A stretch of DNA of 64,000 bases from Flavobacterium silvaticum. GTDB taxonomy: Bacteria; Bacteroidota; Bacteroidia; Flavobacteriales; Flavobacteriaceae. Positions within the stretch are counted from its first letter, which is position 1. Each line of letters begins with the position of its first letter. Made by a program: the position numbers and the translations under genes. The stretch covers positions 241,068-305,067 of the forward strand of contig NZ_JAAMPU010000106.1 of NCBI RefSeq assembly GCF_012911565.1. Direction: 5' to 3'. Positions 16,562-26,108 of this stretch are shown piece after piece. The notes under the pieces were generated by a model. It was not told the origin of the DNA, did no database searches, and was given only the letters and a program-made list of their open reading frames with translations.

Positions 16562-18856
16562 ATGAAAAAAAATTACTTCTTTTTGTTACTTGCATTTTGC
16601 GCTGCTGCTTCCTCATGGGCGCAAGTGGTGGCTAATGCCGACACACCTCCACCGGCCAACATCCTGCAGTATTCGGCAATCATTAATAGTGATGGCAGCT
16701 ACTTCTCTGTCCTGGCCAACGATACCTTCAACGGACAACCGGCCACGATCCAGAACGTTTCCATTATAGATCTGAACACGATACCCGGCATCAACATCAG
16801 CCCTAATAACGGAGCGGTTTACGTACAAACTTTCGTATTACCGGGAACTTACACGGTTTATTATCAAATAAGCCAGGGCGCGAATACTTCTATGGCTGCC
16901 GTTACAATCACAACCTGTAACCAGGCGGCACCAACATTGAACTTTGCTCCGGCAACGTGCAACTCGCCTGGCATGGCTACAGTATCCGATCTTCCTGCAG
17001 GAAACTGGACCATTATTGTAGATCCGTATCCGTTTTACGCTGCAAATGATGGTGCTTACACGTTTACCGGCAGCGGATCAACCACTTCGGTTCCGCTGGA
17101 TTCAGAAGGTTATCAATACCGGATTCGTGTGGTAAGTGCTTCCGGTTGTGTATCCCCTTTTGTACAGGTTGATATTCCGTGGATGCAAATCATCGGATCT
17201 GACACACAGGCAGAATATTTAGATGCCAACTCGAATGGAATCGTAGACTTGGGCGATATGGTGGTATGCCAAATCTCACTGACCAATTTTTCTGAATGTG
17301 ATATCACGAATGTTATGGGCGGCAGCGGAATCATCCAATTCTCCCCTATAGATGTGATTCCAGCAAACTCCACAGTTGTTGTACCTGGTTTTTATATGAT
17401 TACGGAACAGGATATTCTTGATGGTTCGGCCAATGACTGGGAACCTATAACAGGGATATCTCCGTTGGGGCAAGTATATAGCAAAGCCTTTTTCAACGTA
17501 ACATTGCCAATTCCTACAGGCTTCCATTTTTATGCCTACGCAGATACCAACGCAAACAACCAACTCGACAGCGGTGAACCGTTGGTTCCATACGGATCTT
17601 TCGTGTATCAGCAAAACAACGAAGAGCCTGTGACCGTCCAGGCGTATACAGGTGAATTCACACTTTATGACACTACTCCTTCAAATGTTTATTCCGTGCA
17701 TTTTGAGCCGGGAATCACATGTGGTAGCGGGTTTACATCAGATACCGTTTACAGCAATCTGTCGATTGATCCGAATGGAATCGTCAATCTCGGATTCCCT
17801 CTGGATCCGTCTGATTGTGTCGATTTGAGTGTATGGCTTTACGGAAACAATGCCGTGCCTGGTTTCCAATCTTATTCCTATGCCATTGTCAGAAACGAAA
17901 GTCTAATGGTACAGCCTGTTTATCTGACATATACAGCAGATCCACTTGTATCAATCGCCAATGTTGACGGAGGAACAGGAACCACGATTACAGGAAATAC
18001 GGCAGTCGTTTCAATGCTGCTTCAGCCTATGGAAACAGAAGTCGTGTATTTTTACTATGACACGCCGGGAATCCCGACTGTAGATTTGGGCCAACCGTTA
18101 CATTTTTCTGCATCGGTAACGGTTATGTCAAATGAAACGATTACAGATAACAACGAAGCTTTTCTGACAAAGATCGTTTCGGGTTCTTTCGATCCGAATT
18201 CAAAGTCTGAAACACACGGGCCTCAAATCGTATTCGATGGATTTGCCGCAGATGACACGCTCAATTATACACTCAACTTTGAAAACACCGGAAACGGCAA
18301 CGCCATGAACATTCGTCTTACGGATGAACTGGACAACAAACTCGACGAAACATCAGTCCGATTAATCGGTGCTACACATAATGTGCAGATGTACCGCGAA
18401 GGAAATGCTCTCGAATTCGCTTTCAACAACATCATGTTGCCGCCGTCTGAAGAAAACACACAAATTGGAAAAGGAAGCGTACAATTTACGGTCAAACTCA
18501 AACCGGGTTACGCCATTGGAGATATCGTGAACAATACTGCTTCCATTTATTTCGACACGAATCCGGCAATCGTTACCAATACTGTAGCAACCGAATTCGT
18601 GACGGAATTAGGTGTTGCAGATCACGATTCACAGTCGCTCCGCATTTATCCGAATCCTGCGAAACACAATCTTAACGTTGCCGGATCGAACATCAAATCT
18701 ATAGATATAATAGATATTACCGGAAAAGTTATTTTGTCCAAAAATGTTGGAGCCACTGAAACCGAAATTGGCATTTCGCAACTTTCAAACGGTGTCTATT
18801 TTGCTAAAATCACAACGAACGACACAGTCAAAACCGTCCGCTTCGTGAAACAATAA
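16562..18856 (+). CDS. Secreted protein with type IX secretion sorting domain
   Basis: 764 residues. Signal peptide ends about residue 20 (SSWAQ). A Cna-B/SdrD-like stretch around 320-340 (YADTNANNQLDSGEP) is followed near 530-680 by a DUF11-like conserved-repeat region (LNYTLNFENTGNGNAMNIRLTDELD, NTASIYFDTNPAIVTN). The last about 75 residues, starting SLRIYPNPAKHNLNV and ending GVYFAKITTNDTVKTVRFVKQ, are a classic type A T9SS C-terminal domain, so the protein crosses the outer membrane through the type IX system and is released or anchored at the surface. No catalytic motif is seen; probably an adhesin or matrix protein. Confidence 0.9.
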   Translation: MKKNYFFLLLAFCAAASSWAQVVANADTPPPANILQYSAIINSDGSYFSVLANDTFNGQPATIQNVSIIDLNTIPGINISPNNGAVYVQTFVLPGTYTVYYQISQGANTSMAAVTITTCNQAAPTLNFAPATCNSPGMATVSDLPAGNWTIIVDPYPFYAANDGAYTFTGSGSTTSVPLDSEGYQYRIRVVSASGCVSPFVQVDIPWMQIIGSDTQAEYLDANSNGIVDLGDMVVCQISLTNFSECDITNVMGGSGIIQFSPIDVIPANSTVVVPGFYMITEQDILDGSANDWEPITGISPLGQVYSKAFFNVTLPIPTGFHFYAYADTNANNQLDSGEPLVPYGSFVYQQNNEEPVTVQAYTGEFTLYDTTPSNVYSVHFEPGITCGSGFTSDTVYSNLSIDPNGIVNLGFPLDPSDCVDLSVWLYGNNAVPGFQSYSYAIVRNESLMVQPVYLTYTADPLVSIANVDGGTGTTITGNTAVVSMLLQPMETEVVYFYYDTPGIPTVDLGQPLHFSASVTVMSNETITDNNEAFLTKIVSGSFDPNSKSETHGPQIVFDGFAADDTLNYTLNFENTGNGNAMNIRLTDELDNKLDETSVRLIGATHNVQMYREGNALEFAFNNIMLPPSEENTQIGKGSVQFTVKLKPGYAIGDIVNNTASIYFDTNPAIVTNTVATEFVTELGVADHDSQSLRIYPNPAKHNLNVAGSNIKSIDIIDITGKVILSKNVGATETEIGISQLSNGVYFAKITTNDTVKTVRFVKQ

Positions 18857-18878
18857 ACTGCACTTTTTTTACCTCAGG

Positions 18879-18910
18879 TCCCGTTGCTGAAAAGTAGCGG
18901 GATTTTTTTT
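18879..18910 (+). terminator. Rho-independent terminator
   Basis: TCCCGTTGCT (18879-18888) pairs with AGTAGCGGGA (18893-18902), including two G-U pairs, loop GAAA, then eight T. Ends the T9SS cargo gene. Confidence 0.88.
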
Positions 18911-18988
18911 GCTCTATTTTTACAAGTGGTTCGAACTTTGCTAACTTCGCGCGGTCGATTTTTTGACCGATAACCAAAACCAAACTTT

Positions 18989-19879
18989 ATGAACAAACTT
19001 TTCTTTTTTGCCTGTACCTTTATAATGGCACTATCGGCTTCGGCCCAGAATTATGGTCACCTGACTATTTTTAGTGAAGACGGCGACAAGTTTACCCTTA
19101 TCCTCAACGGGGAAACCATAAATGATGCCCCTCAAACCAATCTTAGGGTAGAAGAACTGAATCAGCCGTACTACAATGCCCGTATCGTTTTTGCCGATGC
19201 CAACAAGACGGAACTTTCCAAAACCATCCAGATTACAGACGTAGACGATATTTATAAAGATGTCACTTACAAAATCAAACGCGACAAGAACAACTCTAAA
19301 AAAATGAAGTTGTCTTATTTTTCAGAGACGGCCGTCCGTCCGGATTTCATTCCACCGTCTAATGTAAAAGTCATTCATTACGGTCAGCCGCAAGTGGTCA
19401 CACAAAGCACCACGATAATCAACAACAACGCTCCTACGATCAACACGAATATGAATGTCCAGGGAATGGGCGTTGGGATCAACGTAAATATTTCGGAACC
19501 GGCAATGGTCGAAACACATACCACAACTACGACAACTACAACATCCGGCGGATACGAAACTGTTGAGTCCACCGCAGATTGTTCCAGGAACAGAGGCATG
19601 AAACCAACAGATTTCAATGGTGCGATTTCATCTTTGAACCAACAGAAATTCGAAGATTCAAAGTTGAAAATGGCCAAACAGATTGCAGGATCGAACTGCC
19701 TGTCATCTGAACAAATAAAACAAGTCTGCAAGACTTTTACGTTTGAGGAATCAAAACTCGACTTTGCCAAATTCGCGTACAGCCGTTGCATCGATCCACA
19801 ATCTTACTACAAGATCAACGATATTTTCACGTACAGTTCCAGTACGGACGAACTGACCGACTTCGTTTCCGGCCATTAA
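18989..19879 (+). CDS. DUF4476-domain secreted protein
   Basis: 296 residues. Signal peptide cut after SASAQ (about 20). An N-terminal beta-rich domain (YGHLTIFSEDGDKFTLILNGETIN) leads into a low-complexity Asn/Thr-rich linker at about 135-195, with a run of threonines. The last about 95 residues (MKPTDFNGAISSLNQQKFEDSKLKMAKQI to DFVSGH) show the regular helical pattern of DUF4476, in which a phenylalanine-anchored unit repeats. Function of the family is unknown. Alone between two terminator-bounded genes, with no recognised partner. Confidence 0.85.
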   Translation: MNKLFFFACTFIMALSASAQNYGHLTIFSEDGDKFTLILNGETINDAPQTNLRVEELNQPYYNARIVFADANKTELSKTIQITDVDDIYKDVTYKIKRDKNNSKKMKLSYFSETAVRPDFIPPSNVKVIHYGQPQVVTQSTTIINNNAPTINTNMNVQGMGVGINVNISEPAMVETHTTTTTTTTSGGYETVESTADCSRNRGMKPTDFNGAISSLNQQKFEDSKLKMAKQIAGSNCLSSEQIKQVCKTFTFEESKLDFAKFAYSRCIDPQSYYKINDIFTYSSSTDELTDFVSGH

Positions 19880-19955
19880 TTTTATTGATTTCTTTTTTCG
19901 GCGCAACCTTTATAAAGCCAAAGCGTCCTCAAAAGGAATCAATAAAATAATTGCT

Positions 19956-20966
19956 ATGAAAAAGTACGATGTATACGCTTTTGCGAATTCAATCCGTTTA
20001 ATGGCCGCGACCGCTCTTTTTGGTTTGTCGGCCATTTTTGTTGGTTGTGGTGACGATGATGCCACAGCAGTTTCTCCAAATATTCCAACAGTTGCCAGTT
20101 TCAACGCCTTAAGGCAAACTGCTCTTGAATCAAGGACACAACATTTTGATTTTGTGGCAAACGGCACTTCTGTAACGGTGACTTCGGAGAAAGGCGTCAC
20201 TATAACCATTAACACAAGTTGCCTGACCCTGAATGGAGCATCTGTTACAGGAAACCTCGATCTGGACTTTGTCGAGATTTTCGATGGAGGCGATATGGCA
20301 GTCACCAATAAAACGACACGCGGAGTAAATGCAGACGGTGATTTGGCCATGTTGGTATCGGGCGGGGAATTTTTTATAGGAGTGTATAAAGATGGGCAGA
20401 AAGTTGACGTTTCCTGCGGCATCAATATAGTGGTTCCCGCAAATCTATCGGGCGGTGTTGATCAAGATATGACGCTGTGGAATGCTGTCGAATCCGATAC
20501 TTTAGCAACGCCCGATGTCATCTGGAATCCTATCGTTCCAACTCCGCAGGGGAATTTCCTGAACAATGAAGGAAGCTTCTATTTTGCCTTCCTTCAGGAT
20601 TTCGGATGGGTAAACTGCGACCGATTCTATTCTTTTACTGGCCCTAAAACTACAATCCTTGTAGATGTGCCTGAAATTTATAACAACCAGAACTGTTCTG
20701 TCTATTTATCTTATGATGGAGAAGGCAGCGCATTGGCAAATCTGGATCATTACACAACAGATGGATATTTTTCTGAGCATTACGGCCAGGTTCCTGTTGG
20801 ACTGGCATGCCATGTCATTTTTATTTCAGAAGACAATGGCAATTACAGATACGCGATTAAGCCAGTAACTATTTCGGAAGGCGATATTGTTACCATATCA
20901 TTATCTGAAACCGTAACAGGAACCGAAGCCCAACTTGTATCGGCAATTAATGCGGCTCAGGAATAA
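19956..20966 (+). CDS. Lipoprotein of unknown function
   Basis: 336 residues. Signal with lipobox at FVGC (about Cys32) followed by an acidic GDDDAT linker. The body begins NIPTVASFNALRQTALESRTQHFDFVANG and contains repeated beta-type segments such as TVTSEKGVTITINTSCL and LDLDFVEIFDGGDMAV, with several cysteines that may pair. Flavobacteria have many such proteins, named only as hypothetical lipoproteins. No catalytic motif seen. Confidence 0.75.
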   Translation: MKKYDVYAFANSIRLMAATALFGLSAIFVGCGDDDATAVSPNIPTVASFNALRQTALESRTQHFDFVANGTSVTVTSEKGVTITINTSCLTLNGASVTGNLDLDFVEIFDGGDMAVTNKTTRGVNADGDLAMLVSGGEFFIGVYKDGQKVDVSCGINIVVPANLSGGVDQDMTLWNAVESDTLATPDVIWNPIVPTPQGNFLNNEGSFYFAFLQDFGWVNCDRFYSFTGPKTTILVDVPEIYNNQNCSVYLSYDGEGSALANLDHYTTDGYFSEHYGQVPVGLACHVIFISEDNGNYRYAIKPVTISEGDIVTISLSETVTGTEAQLVSAINAAQE

Positions 20967-20990
20967 AACCTCAGCAATTTCCTAAAATCA

Positions 20991-21023
20991 AAAAATCCCG
21001 CTTCAGAAGTCAGCGGGATTTTT
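20991..21023. terminator. Bidirectional terminator between lipoprotein and sucB
   Basis: Perfect 12-bp stem AAAAATCCCGCT (20991-21002) with AGCGGGATTTTT (21012-21023) and a 9-base loop. The A/T flanks make it serve both the plus lipoprotein gene and the minus sucB gene, which ends 33 bases away. Confidence 0.88.
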
Positions 21024-21055
21024 CTTTCTATAAAACTAAAAATGGAAATACGTGA

Positions 21056-22297
21056 TTAGAGCTCGAGTGCTTTTTTAGCGTCTCCGTTCATAAGCAACTC
21101 AACCGGATTTTCCAGGCCTTCTTTTACGGCTACAAGGAAACCTACAGATTCGCGTCCGTCTATGATGCGGTGATCGTAAGACAAAGCCACATACATCATA
21201 GGGTGGATTTCAACCTGGCCGTTCACGGCAATCGGACGCTCGATAATGTTGTGCATTCCAAGGATTCCCGATTGTGGCGGATTGATGATTGGAGTCGATA
21301 ACATAGACCCAAACACACCACCGTTTGTAATGGTGAACGTTCCTCCGGTCATATCGTCTACGGTGATTTGACCGTCGCGCGCACGTAAAGCCAGACGTTT
21401 GATTTCAGCTTCTACACCACGGAAAGACAAAGCTTCGGCATTTCTGACAACCGGAACCATAAGTCCTTTTGGGCCTGAAACAGCGATAGATATATCGGCG
21501 AAATCATAGGTTACTTTCTGGTCGCCGTCTATCATTGAATTGACATCGGGGAACAATTGCAGCGCACGCGTCACGGCTTTGGTGAAGAACGACATATAGC
21601 CCAGACTTACACCTCCGTGTTTTGCTTTGAACGCATCTTTGAACTCGTTGCGGACGTTGTTGATTGGTGTCATGTTGACTTCGTTGAAAGTCGTAAGCAT
21701 GGCCGTTTCGTTTTTCGCAGCAACCAATCTTTCAGCGACTTTACGACGCAACATGGAAAGTTTGGTACGTTGGGACGAACGGTTTCCACCTGTTGGCGTT
21801 CCCATTGACGGAACTGCGTTTACAGCGTCGTCTTTAGTGATGCGCCCGTCTTTTCCGGTTCCGGAAACGGTAGATGCATCGATATTTTTCTCGTCGAGGA
21901 TTTTCTTGGCCGCAGGCGATGGCGTTCCTGAAGCGTAAGAAGTCGCAGCTGGAGCAGCCTTTGGTTCTTCCTTCTTTGGTTCTTCTTTTTTAGGCGCTTC
22001 AGCCTTTGGGGCTTCTTCCTTCTTTTCTGCTGCTGGTGCTGCAGAACCGTCTGGCTTGGCAGCATCAGTATCGATAAGGCAAACTACCTGACCGACTTTT
22101 ACCGCGTCGCCTTCTTCGGCTTTGAGAGTAATGACACCGGCGGCTTCTGCTGGAAGCTCAAGTGTGGCTTTATCAGAATCGACCTCAGCGATAGCCTGAT
22201 CTTTTTCAACGTAATCTCCGTCTTTTACTAACCAGGTCGCGATCTCAACTTCGGTGATCGATTCGCCCGGCGAAGGCACTTTCATTTCTAAAATCAT
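21056..22297 (-). CDS. sucB: Dihydrolipoamide succinyltransferase (E2 of 2-oxoglutarate dehydrogenase)
   Basis: 413 residues. Lipoyl domain at 1-75 with lipoate acceptor Lys43 (VDSDKATLE), a Lys/Glu/Ala/Pro-rich hinge at about 80-118 built from repeated KKEEPK units, a peripheral-subunit-binding domain at about 121-160 ([15 protein letters not shown]) and a catalytic domain ending with [11 protein letters not shown], which holds the active-site His and Asp. It forms the core of the TCA-cycle 2-oxoglutarate dehydrogenase with the adjacent sucA product. Separated from sucA by a 190-base interval holding a repeat element instead of the usual tight coupling. Confidence 0.95.
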   Translation of the reverse strand: MILEMKVPSPGESITEVEIATWLVKDGDYVEKDQAIAEVDSDKATLELPAEAAGVITLKAEEGDAVKVGQVVCLIDTDAAKPDGSAAPAAEKKEEAPKAEAPKKEEPKKEEPKAAPAATSYASGTPSPAAKKILDEKNIDASTVSGTGKDGRITKDDAVNAVPSMGTPTGGNRSSQRTKLSMLRRKVAERLVAAKNETAMLTTFNEVNMTPINNVRNEFKDAFKAKHGGVSLGYMSFFTKAVTRALQLFPDVNSMIDGDQKVTYDFADISIAVSGPKGLMVPVVRNAEALSFRGVEAEIKRLALRARDGQITVDDMTGGTFTITNGGVFGSMLSTPIINPPQSGILGMHNIIERPIAVNGQVEIHPMMYVALSYDHRIIDGRESVGFLVAVKEGLENPVELLMNGDAKKALEL

Positions 22298-22345
22298 CGA
22301 TATAGAATTTATATGGTAATACTATTGGTTCTGTTTTGTCTGAGG

Positions 22346-22485
22346 CCTAGCCCTGATGCGAGTGTAAATCCTTTTGCCGCGTTCTTTCGCGGGAAAAGAT
22401 TACCTCACAAGCTAACACTTTTTTATTTGTGTTCGGTCCGTTCGCTGCGCTCGGGTGAAACGGGCAGCAGGCTCGCGGCTCCTAA
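22346..22485 (+). repeat. Dispersed hairpin element, copy A (inside sucA-sucB)
   Basis: About 140 bp running from CCTAGCCC to GGCTCCTAA in plus orientation, opposite to sucA and sucB. A central hairpin pairs CTTTTGCCGCG (22371-22381) with CGCGGGAAAAG (22388-22398), one G-G mismatch. The reverse complement shares CACCCGAGCGCAGCGAAC and TGTGAGG(C/T)AATCTTTT with copy B at 49554. Boundaries are judged by where similarity to copy B stops. Confidence 0.75.
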
Positions 22486-22487
22486 CC

Positions 22488-25265
22488 TTAATTAAACAAA
22501 TCTTTGTCAAACACCATTGCAATCGCTGCAGCATGGCGTTTTTTCGAGCGCGCGTAACTTCCGGCGGCCGGTGCACTGTAAGCTTTCAATGAAGCCACAC
22601 GCAATTTGACCAGGTCGAAATTCATCAGCATATAGCTGTAAGCACCCATGTTTCTCGGTTCTTCCTGGGCCCACACGTAATCGGTGGCATTCGGGTAAGA
22701 AGCGATAATATCCTTGAGTTGATCCACCGGAAGCGGGAACAATTGCTCGATGCGGACGAATGCGACATCTTTGCGACCGTTGTTTTCCCTTTCGGCAAGT
22801 AAATCGTAATAAAATTTTCCGGTACAGAAAACCAGTGTCTTGACATCGGCTTTGTTCACGAAAGCATCGTCTATGGTTTCCTGGAATTTGCCGTTGGCGA
22901 GTTCATCTTTTGTAGAAACCACAAGCGGATGACGCAATAAGCTTTTTGGCGTAAACACGATAAGCGGCTTGCGGAAATTTGTCTTCATCTGGCGGCGCAA
23001 CAAGTGATAGATATTGGCCGGCGTGGTACAATCGGCGACGAACATATTCTCGTTCGCGCACATTTGCAGGTAACGTTCCATACGCGCAGACGAGTGTTCG
23101 GCACCCTGGCCTTCATATCCGTGAGGAAGCAGCATGACGAGTCCGTTCTGGTTGTTCCATTTGTCTTCGGCCGCAGAAATATACTGGTCGATCATGATTT
23201 GGGCACCGTTCGAGAAATCCCCGAATTGCGCTTCCCAGATTGTAAGCGTTTTTGGACTTGCCAAAGCGTAGCCGTAATCGAAAGCGACAACTCCGTATTC
23301 AGACAAAAGCGAGTTGAAGATATTGAACTTGCCTTTTTGTTCTTTGAGGGTTTGAAGCAGGATGACTTCTTCTTCTGAATCTTCTACTTTCACCACGGCG
23401 TGACGGTGCGAAAATGTTCCGCGTTCAACGTCTTGTCCTGAGATACGTACATCATAACCTTCTGTGAGCAGCGTTCCGTAAGCGAGCAATTCACCCATGG
23501 CCCAATCGAGCTTGTCGCTTTCCCACATGCTTTTGCGGTCGTTGATGAGCTTGGTGATTTTGCTGATGAATTTTTTGTCCGCAGGCAATTCCGTGATATG
23601 CTTGGCAATTTCAGCCAATTTATCCGCAGCGAAAGTCGTTTCTACGGGTTCAAGCATTTGCTTTTGCCCTGCCTGGACTTTGTAATCCTGCCATTCGTTT
23701 TGCATGAAAGGCGTAATGATGGTCAGGTCTTTTTTACGCGATGCTTCGAGGTTTTCCTCAAGCAATGCTTTGTATGTGTCTTCGAGGCCTTTGACGAATG
23801 TGTTGTCGATGATGCCGTCAGCCAGCAATTGAGCCGCGTAAATATCACGTGGGTTTTGATGCTTCGCTAGAATTTTATACAGTTTTGGTTGGGTAAAACG
23901 AGGTTCGTCACCTTCGTTGTGGCCGTATTTTCTGTATCCGAGCAAATCGATGAAAACGTCTCCACCGAATTTCATTCTGTAATCGAGAGCGAACAACATA
24001 GCGTGGACGACAGCTTCCGCATCGTCAGCATTCACGTGAAGCACAGGCGACAACGTCACTTTTGCGATATCGGTACAATAAGTAGACGAACGCGCATCAA
24101 GGTAATTTGTGGTAAATCCTACCTGGTTGTTGATAACGATATGAATGGTTCCCGCGGTTTTATATCCGTCGAGTTTGGCCATCTGGACAATTTCGTAAAC
24201 GATGCCTTGTCCGGCAACCGCCGCGTCACCATGGACTGCGATTGGCAATACTTTGGAAGCATCGTTCGGAAAGTAACGATCCTGTTTGGCACGTGTGATG
24301 CCTTCGATCACGCCTCCGACCGTTTCCAAATGCGATGGATTCGGGGCGAGATTGAGATTTATGCTCTTGCCGGATTCGGTTCTTCTGTCAGACGTCAATC
24401 CGAGGTGGTATTTCACATCGCCGTCGAACAACGCATCATCATCGTAATCTTTTCCGTCGAATTCAGAGAAAATATCCTGGGTGTTTTTGCCGAAGATATT
24501 GGCCAGCACGTTCAAACGCCCGCGGTGTGCCATTCCCATGACGAACTGCTCGACGCCTTTTTCGGCAGCCGATTCTATCAAGGCATCAAGAGCGGGAATC
24601 AATGATTCGCCACCTTCAAGCGAGAAACGCTTCTGGCCGACGTATTTGGTATGGAGGAAGTTCTCGAAAGAAACGGCCTCGTTGAGTTTTGAAAGAATGT
24701 GTTTTTTCTGTTCCGGTGAAAACTTCGGGCGGTTGTCATTGACCCCGATCTTTTCCTGGATCCAGCCACGCACTTCCGGATCACGGATGTACATGTATTC
24801 CACGCCTATTGACGCGCAGTAAATTCTATTGAGGTGCTTGAGGATTTCTTCAAGCGTCGATGGCTCGAGGTACATGACCTTTGCCGCATCGAAAGTAGTC
24901 TGCAAATCTGAATCTGACAGACCGAAATTCGAAAGATCAAGCGAAGGTGTAAAGACCCTTCTTTCGCGTACCGGATTCGTTTTGGTGAACAAGTGCCCAC
25001 GTGTACGGTATCCGTCGATCAGCTTTAAAACATTGAATTCCTTTTGGAGCTTATCTGAAATCTTGCTGAAATCCTGGTCGCTGATCGCGGCAGAAGCCAT
25101 TTGCTCTACCGGACTTGTTCCGCCGTAAGCACTGGCGCCAAAATCATAGCCCTGGAAAAAACTTCTCCAGCTGGGTTCAACGCTATCGGGATTTTCTAGG
25201 TATTGGTCGTAGAGATCAGCAAAAAATTCGGTGTGGGCCGCGTTCAGGAATGAAAACCTATCCAT
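22488..25265 (-). CDS. sucA: 2-oxoglutarate dehydrogenase E1 component
   Basis: 925 residues, the usual length for homodimeric thiamine-diphosphate E1. The N-terminus MDRFSFLNAAHTEFFADLYDQYLENPDSVEPSW is family typical. Active-site regions are intact: MGMAHRGRLNVLANIFGK, AVHGDAAVAGQGIVYE, the ThDP fold in VIHAMLF-like stretch, and LLPHGYEGQGAEHSSARMERYLQ. It decarboxylates 2-oxoglutarate and passes the succinyl group to SucB. Its E3 partner is not in the window. Transcribed leftward; an excellent -7 box lies upstream at 25305-25312. Confidence 0.96.
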   Translation of the reverse strand: MDRFSFLNAAHTEFFADLYDQYLENPDSVEPSWRSFFQGYDFGASAYGGTSPVEQMASAAISDQDFSKISDKLQKEFNVLKLIDGYRTRGHLFTKTNPVRERRVFTPSLDLSNFGLSDSDLQTTFDAAKVMYLEPSTLEEILKHLNRIYCASIGVEYMYIRDPEVRGWIQEKIGVNDNRPKFSPEQKKHILSKLNEAVSFENFLHTKYVGQKRFSLEGGESLIPALDALIESAAEKGVEQFVMGMAHRGRLNVLANIFGKNTQDIFSEFDGKDYDDDALFDGDVKYHLGLTSDRRTESGKSINLNLAPNPSHLETVGGVIEGITRAKQDRYFPNDASKVLPIAVHGDAAVAGQGIVYEIVQMAKLDGYKTAGTIHIVINNQVGFTTNYLDARSSTYCTDIAKVTLSPVLHVNADDAEAVVHAMLFALDYRMKFGGDVFIDLLGYRKYGHNEGDEPRFTQPKLYKILAKHQNPRDIYAAQLLADGIIDNTFVKGLEDTYKALLEENLEASRKKDLTIITPFMQNEWQDYKVQAGQKQMLEPVETTFAADKLAEIAKHITELPADKKFISKITKLINDRKSMWESDKLDWAMGELLAYGTLLTEGYDVRISGQDVERGTFSHRHAVVKVEDSEEEVILLQTLKEQKGKFNIFNSLLSEYGVVAFDYGYALASPKTLTIWEAQFGDFSNGAQIMIDQYISAAEDKWNNQNGLVMLLPHGYEGQGAEHSSARMERYLQMCANENMFVADCTTPANIYHLLRRQMKTNFRKPLIVFTPKSLLRHPLVVSTKDELANGKFQETIDDAFVNKADVKTLVFCTGKFYYDLLAERENNGRKDVAFVRIEQLFPLPVDQLKDIIASYPNATDYVWAQEEPRNMGAYSYMLMNFDLVKLRVASLKAYSAPAAGSYARSKKRHAAAIAMVFDKDLFN

Positions 25266-25304
25266 AATTTTCGTAAAAACAACTTAATTGTTGAAAATGT
25301 TTTG

Positions 25305-25312
25305 CAAAAGTA
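25305..25312 (-). promoter_or_regulatory. -7 box of sucA promoter
   Basis: Minus strand reads TACTTTTG, a perfect TAnnTTTG box, 40 bases before the sucA start. No good TTG -33 partner is present at 17-20 bases, so the assignment rests on the -7 box alone. Confidence 0.45.
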
Positions 25313-25381
25313 CGACTCTTAGTGGAATAACTATACGTTTTTGGATACTTTTATGCCAATTAGAAATACATGTCGAATGCT

Positions 25382-25948
25382 ATGAAAACTGAGTTCCAAA
25401 AAATCGTTTGTGCCTTATTTTTTATGGTGTTGTCTATTAGCACTTCTTTTAAAATCCACGCTCAGGGAAATGATCTGCCCAAAGCGCGTTCTGACTTTTG
25501 GAATCATGTTCAGATTGGTGGCGGAATAGGTGCGAGTTTCGGATCCGGATATACAGATATAACCCTCGCGCCAGGTGCCATCTACAACTTCAACCAATAT
25601 TTTTCGGCAGGTGTCGGATTGAACGGAAGTTTCGTTCAGTATAAAAGATACAGCGCTCTTGTAAGAGAATATGAATCATGGATCTATGGCGGAAGTATAA
25701 TTGGTCTTGCCCAGCCGATTCCTCAAATCCAGTTATCGGTCGAACTCGAACAGCTTCGTGTCAACACTACTTTTGATACGTATTCAGATGGAAAGATACA
25801 TGACGATTTCTGGAGTACCGGATTGTTTTTTGGAGCCGGTTTCCGCACACAAAACGTAACGATCGGACTACGATACAACGTGCTACACGATTCCGACAAA
25901 GCCGTGTATGCCGAACCATGGATGCCTTTTATCCGCGTCTATTTCTAA
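25382..25948 (+). CDS. Small outer-membrane beta-barrel-like protein
   Basis: 188 residues from the second ATG (MKTEFQKIVC), which gives the better signal peptide, cut after KIHAQ; the ATG four codons upstream is also possible. The mature protein alternates Gly and aromatic residues (VQIGGGIGASFGSGYTDITLAPGAIYNF, YFSAGVGLNGSF, LFFGAGFRTQNVTIGLRYN) and ends in IRVYF with terminal Phe, as expected of an eight-stranded barrel. It is divergent from sucA. I recall that flavobacterial homologues are often labelled alpha-ketoglutarate decarboxylase, which this sequence does not support. Confidence 0.78.
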   Translation: MKTEFQKIVCALFFMVLSISTSFKIHAQGNDLPKARSDFWNHVQIGGGIGASFGSGYTDITLAPGAIYNFNQYFSAGVGLNGSFVQYKRYSALVREYESWIYGGSIIGLAQPIPQIQLSVELEQLRVNTTFDTYSDGKIHDDFWSTGLFFGAGFRTQNVTIGLRYNVLHDSDKAVYAEPWMPFIRVYF

Positions 25949-26108
25949 AACCGGCGCACATTCTCACTGAAAATAACTTTTTTAAAACAAATCTGTAAAA
26001 ATTCGCATTTGTTTTTTTCACCTGAAACCAATTCCCGTTAATTAACCGATGGTTAACAGAGCCGGCATTTCCTGCTTCGGAACTTTATGAAAATTAAAAA
26101 TAATTATC

